A stretch of DNA of 64,000 bases, from positions 3,757 to 67,756 of the forward strand of contig NZ_JBEXCV010000031.1 in NCBI RefSeq assembly GCF_040605455.1, written 5' to 3'. The notes beneath the pieces were generated by a model. The model was given only the letters and a program-made list of their open reading frames with translations, was not told where the DNA came from and made no database searches. Source of the stretch: Embleya sp040605455 (GTDB lineage: Bacteria; Actinomycetota; Actinomycetes; Streptomycetales; Streptomycetaceae). Made by a program: the position numbers and the translations under genes. Below are positions 16,379-23,415 of this stretch, one piece after another; positions within the stretch are counted from its first letter, which is position 1; each line of letters begins with the position of its first letter.

Positions 16379-18730
16379 ATGCCCCCCTATGCCAATGACA
16401 CTGCTACGCCCATGCCCGGTACCGAAGGTGCCGAGGTGCAGGAGGGTGTGGCGGGTGCGCAGGCAGCCGAGGTGACCGAGGTCGCCGCGGAGATTACCGA
16501 GATCGCTCCCGAGGTCGTCGAGAACGACGACACCAATGACGGCGACACCGAGCTCGCGGCGCAGGACGAAGCCGCGGCGGACGCCGATGTGGACACCGAC
16601 ACCGAAGCGGACGTCGACGCGAGCGTCGAGGACGACGCCGCCGCCGAGGCCGGGCTCGACGAGGCCGAGGACGCCTCGGACGAGGTCGCCGCCGAGGCCG
16701 TGCCCGAACCGACCGGCCCCAGCTTCGCCGAGTTCGGTCTGCACAAGGACGTCGTGGACGCGCTCGCGCGCCGCGGCGTGACCCACCCGTTCCCGATCCA
16801 GGCGGCGACGTTGCCGGACGCGATGTCCGGCAAGGACATCCTCGGCCGCGGTCGTACCGGTTCCGGCAAGACGCTGGGCTTCGGCCTGCCGATGCTGACC
16901 CGCCTGTCGGGTCGCAAGGCCAGGGCCCGTCGCCCGCTCGCGCTGATCCTCACGCCGACGCGTGAACTCGCGATGCAGGTGCACGACGCGTTGGAGCCCT
17001 ACGGTCGCATCCTCGACCTGCGGATGAAGACGGTCACCGGCGGCATGTCGATGCCGAAGCAGATCTTCGCGCTGGAGCGCGGCGTGGAGATCCTGGTCGC
17101 CACCCCCGGTCGGCTCCAGGACCTGGTGGACCGCGGTTCGGCCGTGCTGGACAACGTCGAGATCACCATCCTCGACGAGGCCGACCAGATGGCGGACATG
17201 GGCTTCCTGCCCGAGGTCACCGCGCTGCTCGACCTGATCCCGGGTGGCGGCCAGCGGATGTTGTTCTCCGCGACGCTGGACAAGGGTGTGGACGCGATCG
17301 TCCGCAAGTACCTGGTCGACCCGGTCACCCACTCGGTGGACCCGCACGCGTCGTCGGTGACGACCATGTCGCACCACGTGCTGGTCGTACAGCCCAAGGA
17401 CAAGACGTACGTCACGGCGGCCATCGCCGCCCGTCGCGGGCGCACGATGATCTTCGTGCGGACCAAGTTCGGTGCCGACCGCGTCGCGCAGCAGCTGCGT
17501 GAGGCCGGCGTCCGGGCCGAGGCCCTGCACGGCGGGATGACCCAGGGCGCGCGTACCCGCACCCTGGCCGAGTACAAGGAGGGCCGCACGCCGGTCCTGG
17601 TCGCCACCGACGTCGCCGCCCGCGGCATCCACGTCGACGGCATCGACCTGGTCCTGCATGTGGACCCGGCCGCCGACTCGAAGGACTACCTGCACCGCGC
17701 CGGTCGTACCGCGCGCGCCGGCGAGGCCGGTGCGGTGGTCACCCTCGCGCTGCCGCACCAGCGCCGCACGGTGGACCGCCTGATGGAGGACGCCGGTGTC
17801 GAGCCGACCCGCCTTCGGGTGCAGGGCTCCAACGACCCGGAGATGCGCAAGCTGACCGGCGCGCGCACGCTGTCCGAGGTCAAGGCGCAGTCCGTGGCGG
17901 ACGCCGCGGTCGAGGCCGAGGCCGAGGCCGAGCGGCTCGCCGGTCGGATCATCGAGCTCAAGGCCGAGGCCGCGGAACTGCGCCGCAAGGCGGCCGAGTT
18001 GGCCGAGGCCGCGAAGAACGGCGACGTGCCGGTGCGCACCGAGCGCTATGAGCGTCCCGACCGGGGCGACCGCGGTGGCGACCGGCGTGAGGGTGGTTAC
18101 CGCGGCGACCGCGGCAGCGACCGTCCGCCGTACGGCAGCGACCGCGGCGGCGACCGTCGTGGCGGCGCGCCGCGTGGCGACCGTCCGTCCTACGGCGACC
18201 GGGACCGGGCGCCGCGTTCCGGCGACCGTCCGTCCTACGGCGGCGGCGAGCGGCGCGAGGGTGGCTACCGCGGCGACCGTCCGTCGGGCGACCGCGGCCC
18301 GCGTGGCGACCGCCCCGCCTACAACGACCGTCCGGCGTACAACAACGGCGACCGCGCTCCGCGCACGGGTGACCGGCCGGCCTACGGCGACCGGGCGCCG
18401 CGTACCGGCGACCGTCCCGCGTACGGGGACCGCGCACCGCGTTCCGGCGACCGTCCGTCCTACGGCGGCGGCGGCGAGCGGCGCGAGGGTGGCTACCGCG
18501 GCGACCGTCCGTCGTACGGGGACCGCGCGCCGCGTACCGGCGACCGTCCCGGTTACGGCAACGACCGCGCTCCGCGCGGTGACCGTCCGACGTACAACAA
18601 CGACCGGCCGTCCTACGGCGACCGCGACCGTTCGCACGACCGTGCGCCGCGTCGGGACGGTCACTACGACCGTCCGGCCGGTGGCCCGGCGGCGGGCGAC
18701 CGCAAGCCGCGGTGGAAGCGCGACGCGTAA
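16379..18730 (+). CDS. DEAD-box RNA helicase with acidic N-terminus and long RGD/Y-rich tail
   Basis: Predicted 783-aa helicase. Residues 1-110 are Glu/Asp/Ala-rich. The helicase core starts with the Q-motif region (SFAEFGLHKDVVDAL...PFPIQAATLP), then GRTGSGKT (motif I), PTRELAMQV (Ia), DEAD as LDEADQMADMG (II), SAT as LFSATLD (III), and VATDVAARGIHVDGIDLV with HRAGRTARAG (V-VI). From about residue 560 the protein becomes a ~220-residue low-complexity tail of GDRPSYGDR / APRTGDRPAYG-type repeats, an RGG-like RNA-binding and condensate-prone region. Such helicases remodel structured RNA, often in the cold or in ribosome assembly. ATG at 16379 has a GGAAGG ribosome site 6 bases upstream. The repeat codons create long antisense open frames that are not genes. 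Confidence 0.95.
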   Translation: MPPYANDTATPMPGTEGAEVQEGVAGAQAAEVTEVAAEITEIAPEVVENDDTNDGDTELAAQDEAAADADVDTDTEADVDASVEDDAAAEAGLDEAEDASDEVAAEAVPEPTGPSFAEFGLHKDVVDALARRGVTHPFPIQAATLPDAMSGKDILGRGRTGSGKTLGFGLPMLTRLSGRKARARRPLALILTPTRELAMQVHDALEPYGRILDLRMKTVTGGMSMPKQIFALERGVEILVATPGRLQDLVDRGSAVLDNVEITILDEADQMADMGFLPEVTALLDLIPGGGQRMLFSATLDKGVDAIVRKYLVDPVTHSVDPHASSVTTMSHHVLVVQPKDKTYVTAAIAARRGRTMIFVRTKFGADRVAQQLREAGVRAEALHGGMTQGARTRTLAEYKEGRTPVLVATDVAARGIHVDGIDLVLHVDPAADSKDYLHRAGRTARAGEAGAVVTLALPHQRRTVDRLMEDAGVEPTRLRVQGSNDPEMRKLTGARTLSEVKAQSVADAAVEAEAEAERLAGRIIELKAEAAELRRKAAELAEAAKNGDVPVRTERYERPDRGDRGGDRREGGYRGDRGSDRPPYGSDRGGDRRGGAPRGDRPSYGDRDRAPRSGDRPSYGGGERREGGYRGDRPSGDRGPRGDRPAYNDRPAYNNGDRAPRTGDRPAYGDRAPRTGDRPAYGDRAPRSGDRPSYGGGGERREGGYRGDRPSYGDRAPRTGDRPGYGNDRAPRGDRPTYNNDRPSYGDRDRSHDRAPRRDGHYDRPAGGPAAGDRKPRWKRDA

Positions 18731-18771
18731 GCGCCGGGTGACCGAGCTGTAACTGACGTGTAGTCAAAAAC

Positions 18772-18818
18772 ACTGAGCGGGGCGGGATCGATCGCGTATC
18801 GATCCCGCCCCGCTCAGT
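18772..18818 (+). terminator. Perfect 21-bp hairpin after the helicase gene
   Basis: 18772-18792 is exactly complementary to 18798-18818 around the 5-base loop CGCGT. The stem is GC-rich (ACTGAGCGGGGCGGGATCGA) and lies 41 bp after the helicase stop. No U-tract follows; many streptomycete terminators lack one. The 3' arm ends only 11 bases before the HxlR start codon, so it could also influence that gene. Confidence 0.8.
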
Positions 18819-18829
18819 AATGTGGCGAC

Positions 18830-19378
18830 ATGAAGCGGACCTCGTTCGGAACCTGGCCGTGTTCCATCGCGCGCGTCCTCGATTTGTTCGGCGACGGCTG
18901 GACGCCGCTCGTGTTGCGGGAGGCGTCCTACGGGGTCCGGCGGTTCGAGGATCTCCAGGAGAACCTCGGCATCGGCCGCAACGTGCTGGCGCAGCGGCTG
19001 AATCTCCTGGTCGAGGAGGGCCTGCTCGATCGGGTCCCGTACGAGGAGCGGCGCCCCCGGCACGAGTACGTGCTGACCGCCAAGGGCCGCGACTTCTTTC
19101 CGGTGCTCGTCGCGATCGGCCAGTGGGGCGACACCTGGCTCGCGGACGAGACCGGGCCGCCGGTGGTCTACCGGCACGGTGGGTCCGAGGGGCACGAGGC
19201 GGAACCGGCCGTGGTCTGTTCGGTATGCGGCGACCCGCTCCGTCTGGAGGACGTCGAGCCGTTGACGGGACCGGGTATGACGCCGCGTCAGGCGCATCGG
19301 GCGGTCGCCGAGGGGCGCTGTGGGCCGCGCCCCTCGGCGGTGCCGGCGCAGCGGGGGAACTGGTTGCCGCGGCTCTGA
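18830..19378 (+). CDS. HxlR-family transcriptional regulator
   Basis: Predicted 182-aa regulator. The N-terminal winged HTH is a clear HxlR domain: CSIARVLDLFGDGWTPLVLREASYGVRRFEDLQ with the HTH GIGRNVLAQRLNLLVEEGLL and the wing YEERRPRHEYVLTAKG. A C-terminal part of ~70 residues contains CSVCGDP, a half zinc-ribbon seen in longer HxlR proteins. The family includes MarR-like repressors responding to aldehydes, quinones or redox stress. ATG at 18830 follows the perfect hairpin by 11 bp and no Shine-Dalgarno is visible, so initiation may be leaderless. Its likely target is unknown; the next gene is convergent. Confidence 0.88.
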   Translation: MKRTSFGTWPCSIARVLDLFGDGWTPLVLREASYGVRRFEDLQENLGIGRNVLAQRLNLLVEEGLLDRVPYEERRPRHEYVLTAKGRDFFPVLVAIGQWGDTWLADETGPPVVYRHGGSEGHEAEPAVVCSVCGDPLRLEDVEPLTGPGMTPRQAHRAVAEGRCGPRPSAVPAQRGNWLPRL

Positions 19379-19459
19379 TGCCTTCGCGGCTTTGTTGTCC
19401 TGGCGGGTTCGATGGCTTCGCGGATGCGCTGGTTTCGCGGATCCGATGCTTTCGCAGAC

Positions 19460-20686
19460 CTACGAGCGGGCCGGCTCGCCCCGGTCCAGCTTGCCCCGCA
19501 GGCCCAGTTCGGCCCGGTCGGCGGCGGCCTGGCCATGGCGCCACCCGTCCGCGTCGCGACCGCGCAGGCGGTGAGTGGTCTTGGTCGGGAACATGCGCTC
19601 GGTGGTCTCCCGAACCGCGACGTCGCGGGCGGCCAGGACCGGCAGCAGGCGGTTCTCGGCGGCCTCGTTCGCGCTCGCCTCGGCCTCCTCCTTGGCAGCG
19701 GTGAGCCGCTCGCGGATCCGGTCGGCGTAGGCGATCAGGAACGACTGGCGGAAGGTCTTGGTGCGGCGGGAGCGGCCGGACTCGTGGTAGCGCGAGCCGG
19801 CTCGGTTCATCGCGGTGGTGGCCTGTACCAGGAGCGAGGTGTAGAGCAACTCGACCGCGTCCAGTTCGGAGTCGAAGCCGACGACGGTGGAAAAGCCCAG
19901 CGAACTCGACCAGATCGCCTGGCAGCCGTTGGCGTCGGCGACCGCGTCCAGCAGCAGTGCCTTCGCGCCCTCGTACGGATTGTCCACGCCGATTCGGCAG
20001 GCGGCGGGAGCGTGGCGTGAGCCCTCCTGCGCGCCCAGCAGCGCCTCGTCGATCCGGTGCCGGGTCATCAGTTCCTGCGCCTTGGCGGTGAACGCCTCGG
20101 CCTCCTCCGGGAACTCGCTCGACTCGGCCTTGGCGAGCAGGGCGCGCACCCGACCGAGTTGGCGGGGTTCGCCGGTCGCGGGCCGGTTGCGGACCGGCTC
20201 CTGGAAGGAGGCGGCGGCGAGCGGCTCGATGGCGGGCAGTCGGGCGATCGAGCGGAGCAGTTCGAGCACGCGTGCGGCGGTGCCGAAACGGTCCAGGTTC
20301 TCCCGGGCGCCCAGCTCGGTGAGGTAGGCGTCGTCCGAGCTCCACCACGGTGTGCTCGCGTCCAGGTCGCGCAGCTGGGCGGTCCATCGGCGGCCGGTGC
20401 CCGGGTGGCTGCGGGCCTGTGCGGCGACCAGGTCGGCGGCGATCGGGGCGTGTCGTTCGCCCAGCTCGCGGGTGACCGCGCGGACCACGTCGGCGGGTTG
20501 CCAGCCGCGTCGCCAGCAGCCGTCCGCGGTGCGCTCGTACAGGGCGAGCACCGCGCGCGAGATCTGCGGCCAGTCGGCGGCGGAGGCCGCGAGCAGGGAC
20601 GCGCCGAGGTCGATCGTGTCCTCCAGGGCGTCGTCGGACGCGCTCAGGACGGCATGGAATTGGGTTTCGACGAGCGTGGTGGGCAC
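19460..20686 (-). CDS. DUF2786 domain-containing protein
   Basis: Predicted 408-aa soluble protein. The DUF2786 domain is visible near residue 175 (LGRVRALLAKAESSEFPEEA then AFTAKAQELMTRHRIDEAL), a helical region common in actinobacterial and phage proteins. The C-terminal part resembles the longer members (ANGCQAIWSSSLGFSTVVGF; RSFRQ-like helices; AELGLRGKLDRG at the end). The N-terminal ~170 residues look helical and have no assigned role. Biochemical function unknown. GTG start at 20686. Convergent with HxlR, an 81-bp gap containing degenerate TTCGCGGAT repeats. Confidence 0.86.
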   Translation of the reverse strand: MPTTLVETQFHAVLSASDDALEDTIDLGASLLAASAADWPQISRAVLALYERTADGCWRRGWQPADVVRAVTRELGERHAPIAADLVAAQARSHPGTGRRWTAQLRDLDASTPWWSSDDAYLTELGARENLDRFGTAARVLELLRSIARLPAIEPLAAASFQEPVRNRPATGEPRQLGRVRALLAKAESSEFPEEAEAFTAKAQELMTRHRIDEALLGAQEGSRHAPAACRIGVDNPYEGAKALLLDAVADANGCQAIWSSSLGFSTVVGFDSELDAVELLYTSLLVQATTAMNRAGSRYHESGRSRRTKTFRQSFLIAYADRIRERLTAAKEEAEASANEAAENRLLPVLAARDVAVRETTERMFPTKTTHRLRGRDADGWRHGQAAADRAELGLRGKLDRGEPARS

Positions 20687-20763
20687 CCGTCAAGGATTGC
20701 ATTTTCGGCGAGCGGACGATCCGGCCCCGAGCGGCGCCGGCCGCGCCCGGGGTCTGCGGGCGT

Positions 20764-21576
20764 TCAGGTCCTGGCGTAGCGGCCCGGTGCGGTGCCCACC
20801 GCGGCGGTGAAATCGCGGGTCAGGTGGGCCTGGTCGGCGTAGCCCAGAGCGGCGGCCAGCGCCGCCCAGTCGATCCCGTCGCCGTGCTCGGCCCGATCGG
20901 CGACCTCGTGGAGGCGGGCCCGGCGGAGCACCCACTTGGGGCCGACCCCCACGTACTCGGCGAACAGCCGCTGGAGCCGGCGGACCGGGACGCCGACCTC
21001 CTGGGCCAGGTCGTCGACCCGGAACAGGTTCGGATTCGTGGTGATGCGCTCGACGATCGCGGCCACCTCGGCGATCGTCGGGTCGACGCCGGTCGGAGCG
21101 TCGGCCGGTGCGGGCAACACGCCGCGCAGCCAGGACTCCACGAGGATGACCCGGTCGGACTCGTCGACGGTGCCGAGCACCCGTTCGCCCACGGCCACGA
21201 CGCCCGGGCCGAACAGGTCGGCCGCGGGCGGCACCCGATCGGTCAGCGCCGCCACCGGGCCGCTCAGGAACGGCCGGAAGCCGCCCGCACGGAACCGGAT
21301 CCCGAACACGTGACCCGCGCCGCTCAGCTCGCGCTCGAACACGTCCCGCACCACGCCGTACACCGCCGGGTGCGGCTGCTCGAAGACCAGGTGCACGTTG
21401 GGATGGGAGAGCACCTTCTGCCGGTAGGGCGATCGACCGCGCAAATCCCAGCGCACGATCCAGTGGTAGTCGACGAACGGCGCCAGATCGGCGGCCGGCT
21501 CGTACAGGCTCAGGTCCCAGGCGCCGGGCGCGACGGCCGCGCGCAGCACCCCGCGAGGGCGGTAGGGAAGCCTCAT
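20764..21576 (-). CDS. AraC-family transcriptional regulator
   Basis: Predicted 270-aa regulator. Residues 1-150 form a DUF6597-like/cupin-type sensing region (LAPFVDYHWIVRWDLRGRSP; RQKVLSHPNVHLVFEQPH). The C-terminal ~100 residues hold the paired AraC helix-turn-helix: NLFRVDDLAQEVGVPVRRLQRLFAEYVGVGPKWVLRRARL and IDWAALAAALGYADQAHLTRDF. The ATG at 21576 is preferred over a longer start at 21699, which would run into the divergent gene. Divergent from a mycothiol-type DinB gene 116 bp away, the most likely regulatory target. Confidence 0.92.
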   Translation of the reverse strand: MRLPYRPRGVLRAAVAPGAWDLSLYEPAADLAPFVDYHWIVRWDLRGRSPYRQKVLSHPNVHLVFEQPHPAVYGVVRDVFERELSGAGHVFGIRFRAGGFRPFLSGPVAALTDRVPPAADLFGPGVVAVGERVLGTVDESDRVILVESWLRGVLPAPADAPTGVDPTIAEVAAIVERITTNPNLFRVDDLAQEVGVPVRRLQRLFAEYVGVGPKWVLRRARLHEVADRAEHGDGIDWAALAAALGYADQAHLTRDFTAAVGTAPGRYART

Positions 21577-21691
21577 CCCACCACCGTAGACGGTGCCTGT
21601 GACATGGCCCGGCGAGGCGGACGGCGCCGGTGCTCGGGGGCTGTCGCGTTTGTTCAAGACCGGCTCCGGGGGGCCGCATAGCGTCGTATCC

Positions 21692-22270
21692 ATGAACATT
21701 CACCACCACTTCGTGGAAGCCGCCGCCGAAGCCGATCGGCTCGCCCACGGCGTTGTGCCCGAGCAGATCGCCGGACCGACGCCGTGCCCCGAATACGACA
21801 CCCGCGCCCTGCTCAACCACTGGGTCGTCTTCACCTCGCACGGCATGGAGCACCGGGCACGGCGCACGGCACTGCCCGAGGAGCTGACCGCACGTGACTT
21901 CGTGGCCGAGTCGGACTGGGCCGACGCCTACGGCGCGCAGCTGCGGCGCGGGGTGGCGGCGTGGGCGGAGCCGGCCGCGTGGGAGGGCGAGATCGACTTC
22001 GGCGGCGGCGGGACGATGCCCGCGCCGGAGATCGCCGCGATGCTGCTCTTGGAGCTGGTCCTGCACGGCTGGGACGTGGCCCGGGCGACCGGGCAGGACT
22101 ACCGGGCGTCGGCGGAGCTGGGCGAGGCGGTCGAGGGCATCGTGGCTGGGTATGCGCAGATGTACCGCGAGTACGACGGCTTCGCGGTGCCGGTGGCCGT
22201 GCCCGAGGGGGCGACCGCTTTCGAGCGGGCGGTCGGCGCATCCGGCCGGGATCTGCTCTGGAAGCCCTGA
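21692..22270 (+). CDS. TIGR03086-type DinB/mycothiol-dependent metal-binding protein
   Basis: Predicted 192-aa four-helix protein. The N-terminus FVEAAAEADRLAHGVVPEQIAGPTPCPEYDTRALLNH and the later MLLLELVLHGWDVARATGQDY carry the conserved His residues of the TIGR03086 group within the DinB/mycothiol-dependent family. Metal-dependent thiol transfer or detoxification is the usual proposal; no substrate can be named. ATG at 21692 starts the conserved region; earlier starts overlap the divergent promoter. Likely controlled by the adjacent AraC-type regulator (inference from divergent arrangement). Confidence 0.88.
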   Translation: MNIHHHFVEAAAEADRLAHGVVPEQIAGPTPCPEYDTRALLNHWVVFTSHGMEHRARRTALPEELTARDFVAESDWADAYGAQLRRGVAAWAEPAAWEGEIDFGGGGTMPAPEIAAMLLLELVLHGWDVARATGQDYRASAELGEAVEGIVAGYAQMYREYDGFAVPVAVPEGATAFERAVGASGRDLLWKP

Positions 22271-22309
22271 GGGGATCGGTCGCCCGTTTCCTGGTCGGGG
22301 CGCCGGGTG

Positions 22310-22400
22310 CCCGGATCGTCCACGGCGGTGGTCGGTGGTCGGTGGTCGGGGGCGCGGTGGCTGGATGGCTGGGTGGTCGGGTGGCGCGGGTCCGGGCCGG
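22310..22400. repeat. Simple-sequence tract of GGTGGTCGG units
   Basis: The interval 22310-22400, between the DinB-type and HELTH genes, is dominated by tandem or near-tandem GGTCGGT/GGTGGTCG units. A second tract of the same kind lies at 23300-23405 beyond the HELTH gene. They are low-complexity, not coding, and have no obvious dyad. Confidence 0.5.
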
Positions 22401-22493
22401 CGGATCGGCAGGATCGTTTGGCGGCCGGGGAAATCCGGGCGGGGGTGGGATCGCTGTGCCTATGGTGGCGGGCGAGCTCATTCGGAGGTATGC

Positions 22494-23279
22494 GTGGCAG
22501 CGTTGGCGACACTCGACGGTTTCGGTTGTACGGTCCGGTACAGCCCGGGCGCGCGGAAGCGGGCCGCGTGCGTCGCGGAGCGCGTGGACCGTGCCGCCGC
22601 GTGGTTGACCGAACGACTGGGCTTCGCACCGCGCATCCGGTTGTCCGTGGCGGATGCGGCGGACTGGGACGGCGTGGCGACGGTGCCGCTGTACGGCACG
22701 CCGCAGGGCGCGCAGGACCACCTGCGGGTGGCCGCCGACGACGGTTGGTTCGGCACCGAGTTGTTCGCGGCGATCCGGCCGCACCTGGGTGCGGGCGCAG
22801 CCGCGGCGGTGCGCGCCGAGTACGGGGAGCCGCCCGCACTGCGGCCGTACTTCGACCTGGTGGCCGTGCACGAACTCACCCACCTCTTCCAGGATCAGGC
22901 CTGGCCCGCCTACCCGGGCATGTGGATCGCCGAGCTGCACGCGAATCTCGCGATGGTCGGCTACACGCACGAGGTGGAGCCGGAACTGTTGCCGGCCCTG
23001 AGGGCCTTCACCGCGACCGTGGACGAGTTGCCGGTCGAGGTCACGCCGATTCGCGAACTCACGGACATGGAACGCTCGTTCGAGCGGGGTGCGATCAACT
23101 TCGGGTGGTACCACTTCTCCCTGACGCGGGTCGCCGAACAGCTGTGGGCGGCCGGCGGCGCGGACGTGCTGCGCGCGCTGTACGAGCACATCCGGGCCGG
23201 TGGCGGAGCCGAACACCCGGTACTGCGCCGGGTTGCGGCGGATTGGAATCGGCCCGTGCGGATCGACGTCGGTGGCTGA
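22494..23279 (+). CDS. Gluzincin-like metalloprotein with HELTH motif
   Basis: Predicted 261-aa protein. A zinc-peptidase signature is clear: FDLVAVHELTHLFQDQ near residue 120 (HExxH), then WIAELHANLAMVGY about 30 residues later, whose Glu would be the third ligand as in gluzincins. No signal peptide or membrane segment is visible, so it appears cytoplasmic. The translated region from RKRAACVAERVDRAAAWLTE is helical. GTG at 22494 is fixed by GGAGG five bases upstream. The longer open frame to 21894 overlaps the previous gene and is not credible. The gene is flanked on both sides by CGGTGGTC-rich low-complexity sequence. Confidence 0.78.
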   Translation: MAALATLDGFGCTVRYSPGARKRAACVAERVDRAAAWLTERLGFAPRIRLSVADAADWDGVATVPLYGTPQGAQDHLRVAADDGWFGTELFAAIRPHLGAGAAAAVRAEYGEPPALRPYFDLVAVHELTHLFQDQAWPAYPGMWIAELHANLAMVGYTHEVEPELLPALRAFTATVDELPVEVTPIRELTDMERSFERGAINFGWYHFSLTRVAEQLWAAGGADVLRALYEHIRAGGGAEHPVLRRVAADWNRPVRIDVGG

Positions 23280-23415
23280 TCGCCGGGTTGCGGGGGCGCG
23301 GCGATCGGTGGTTTGTGGATCGGTGGTCCCGGGGCCGGTGGTCCCCGGCCGGTGGTTCACGAATCGGCGAGCCGGGGGGATCGGTGGTCCGGGCATCGGC
23401 GGTGGTGGTTGCGGG

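Noticed and set aside
15770..18664. Very long minus-strand open frame (964 codons) opposite the DEAD-box helicase
   Set aside because: Its translation is Val/Arg/Thr low-complexity sequence that mirrors the helicase repeat codons; no start context or family match.
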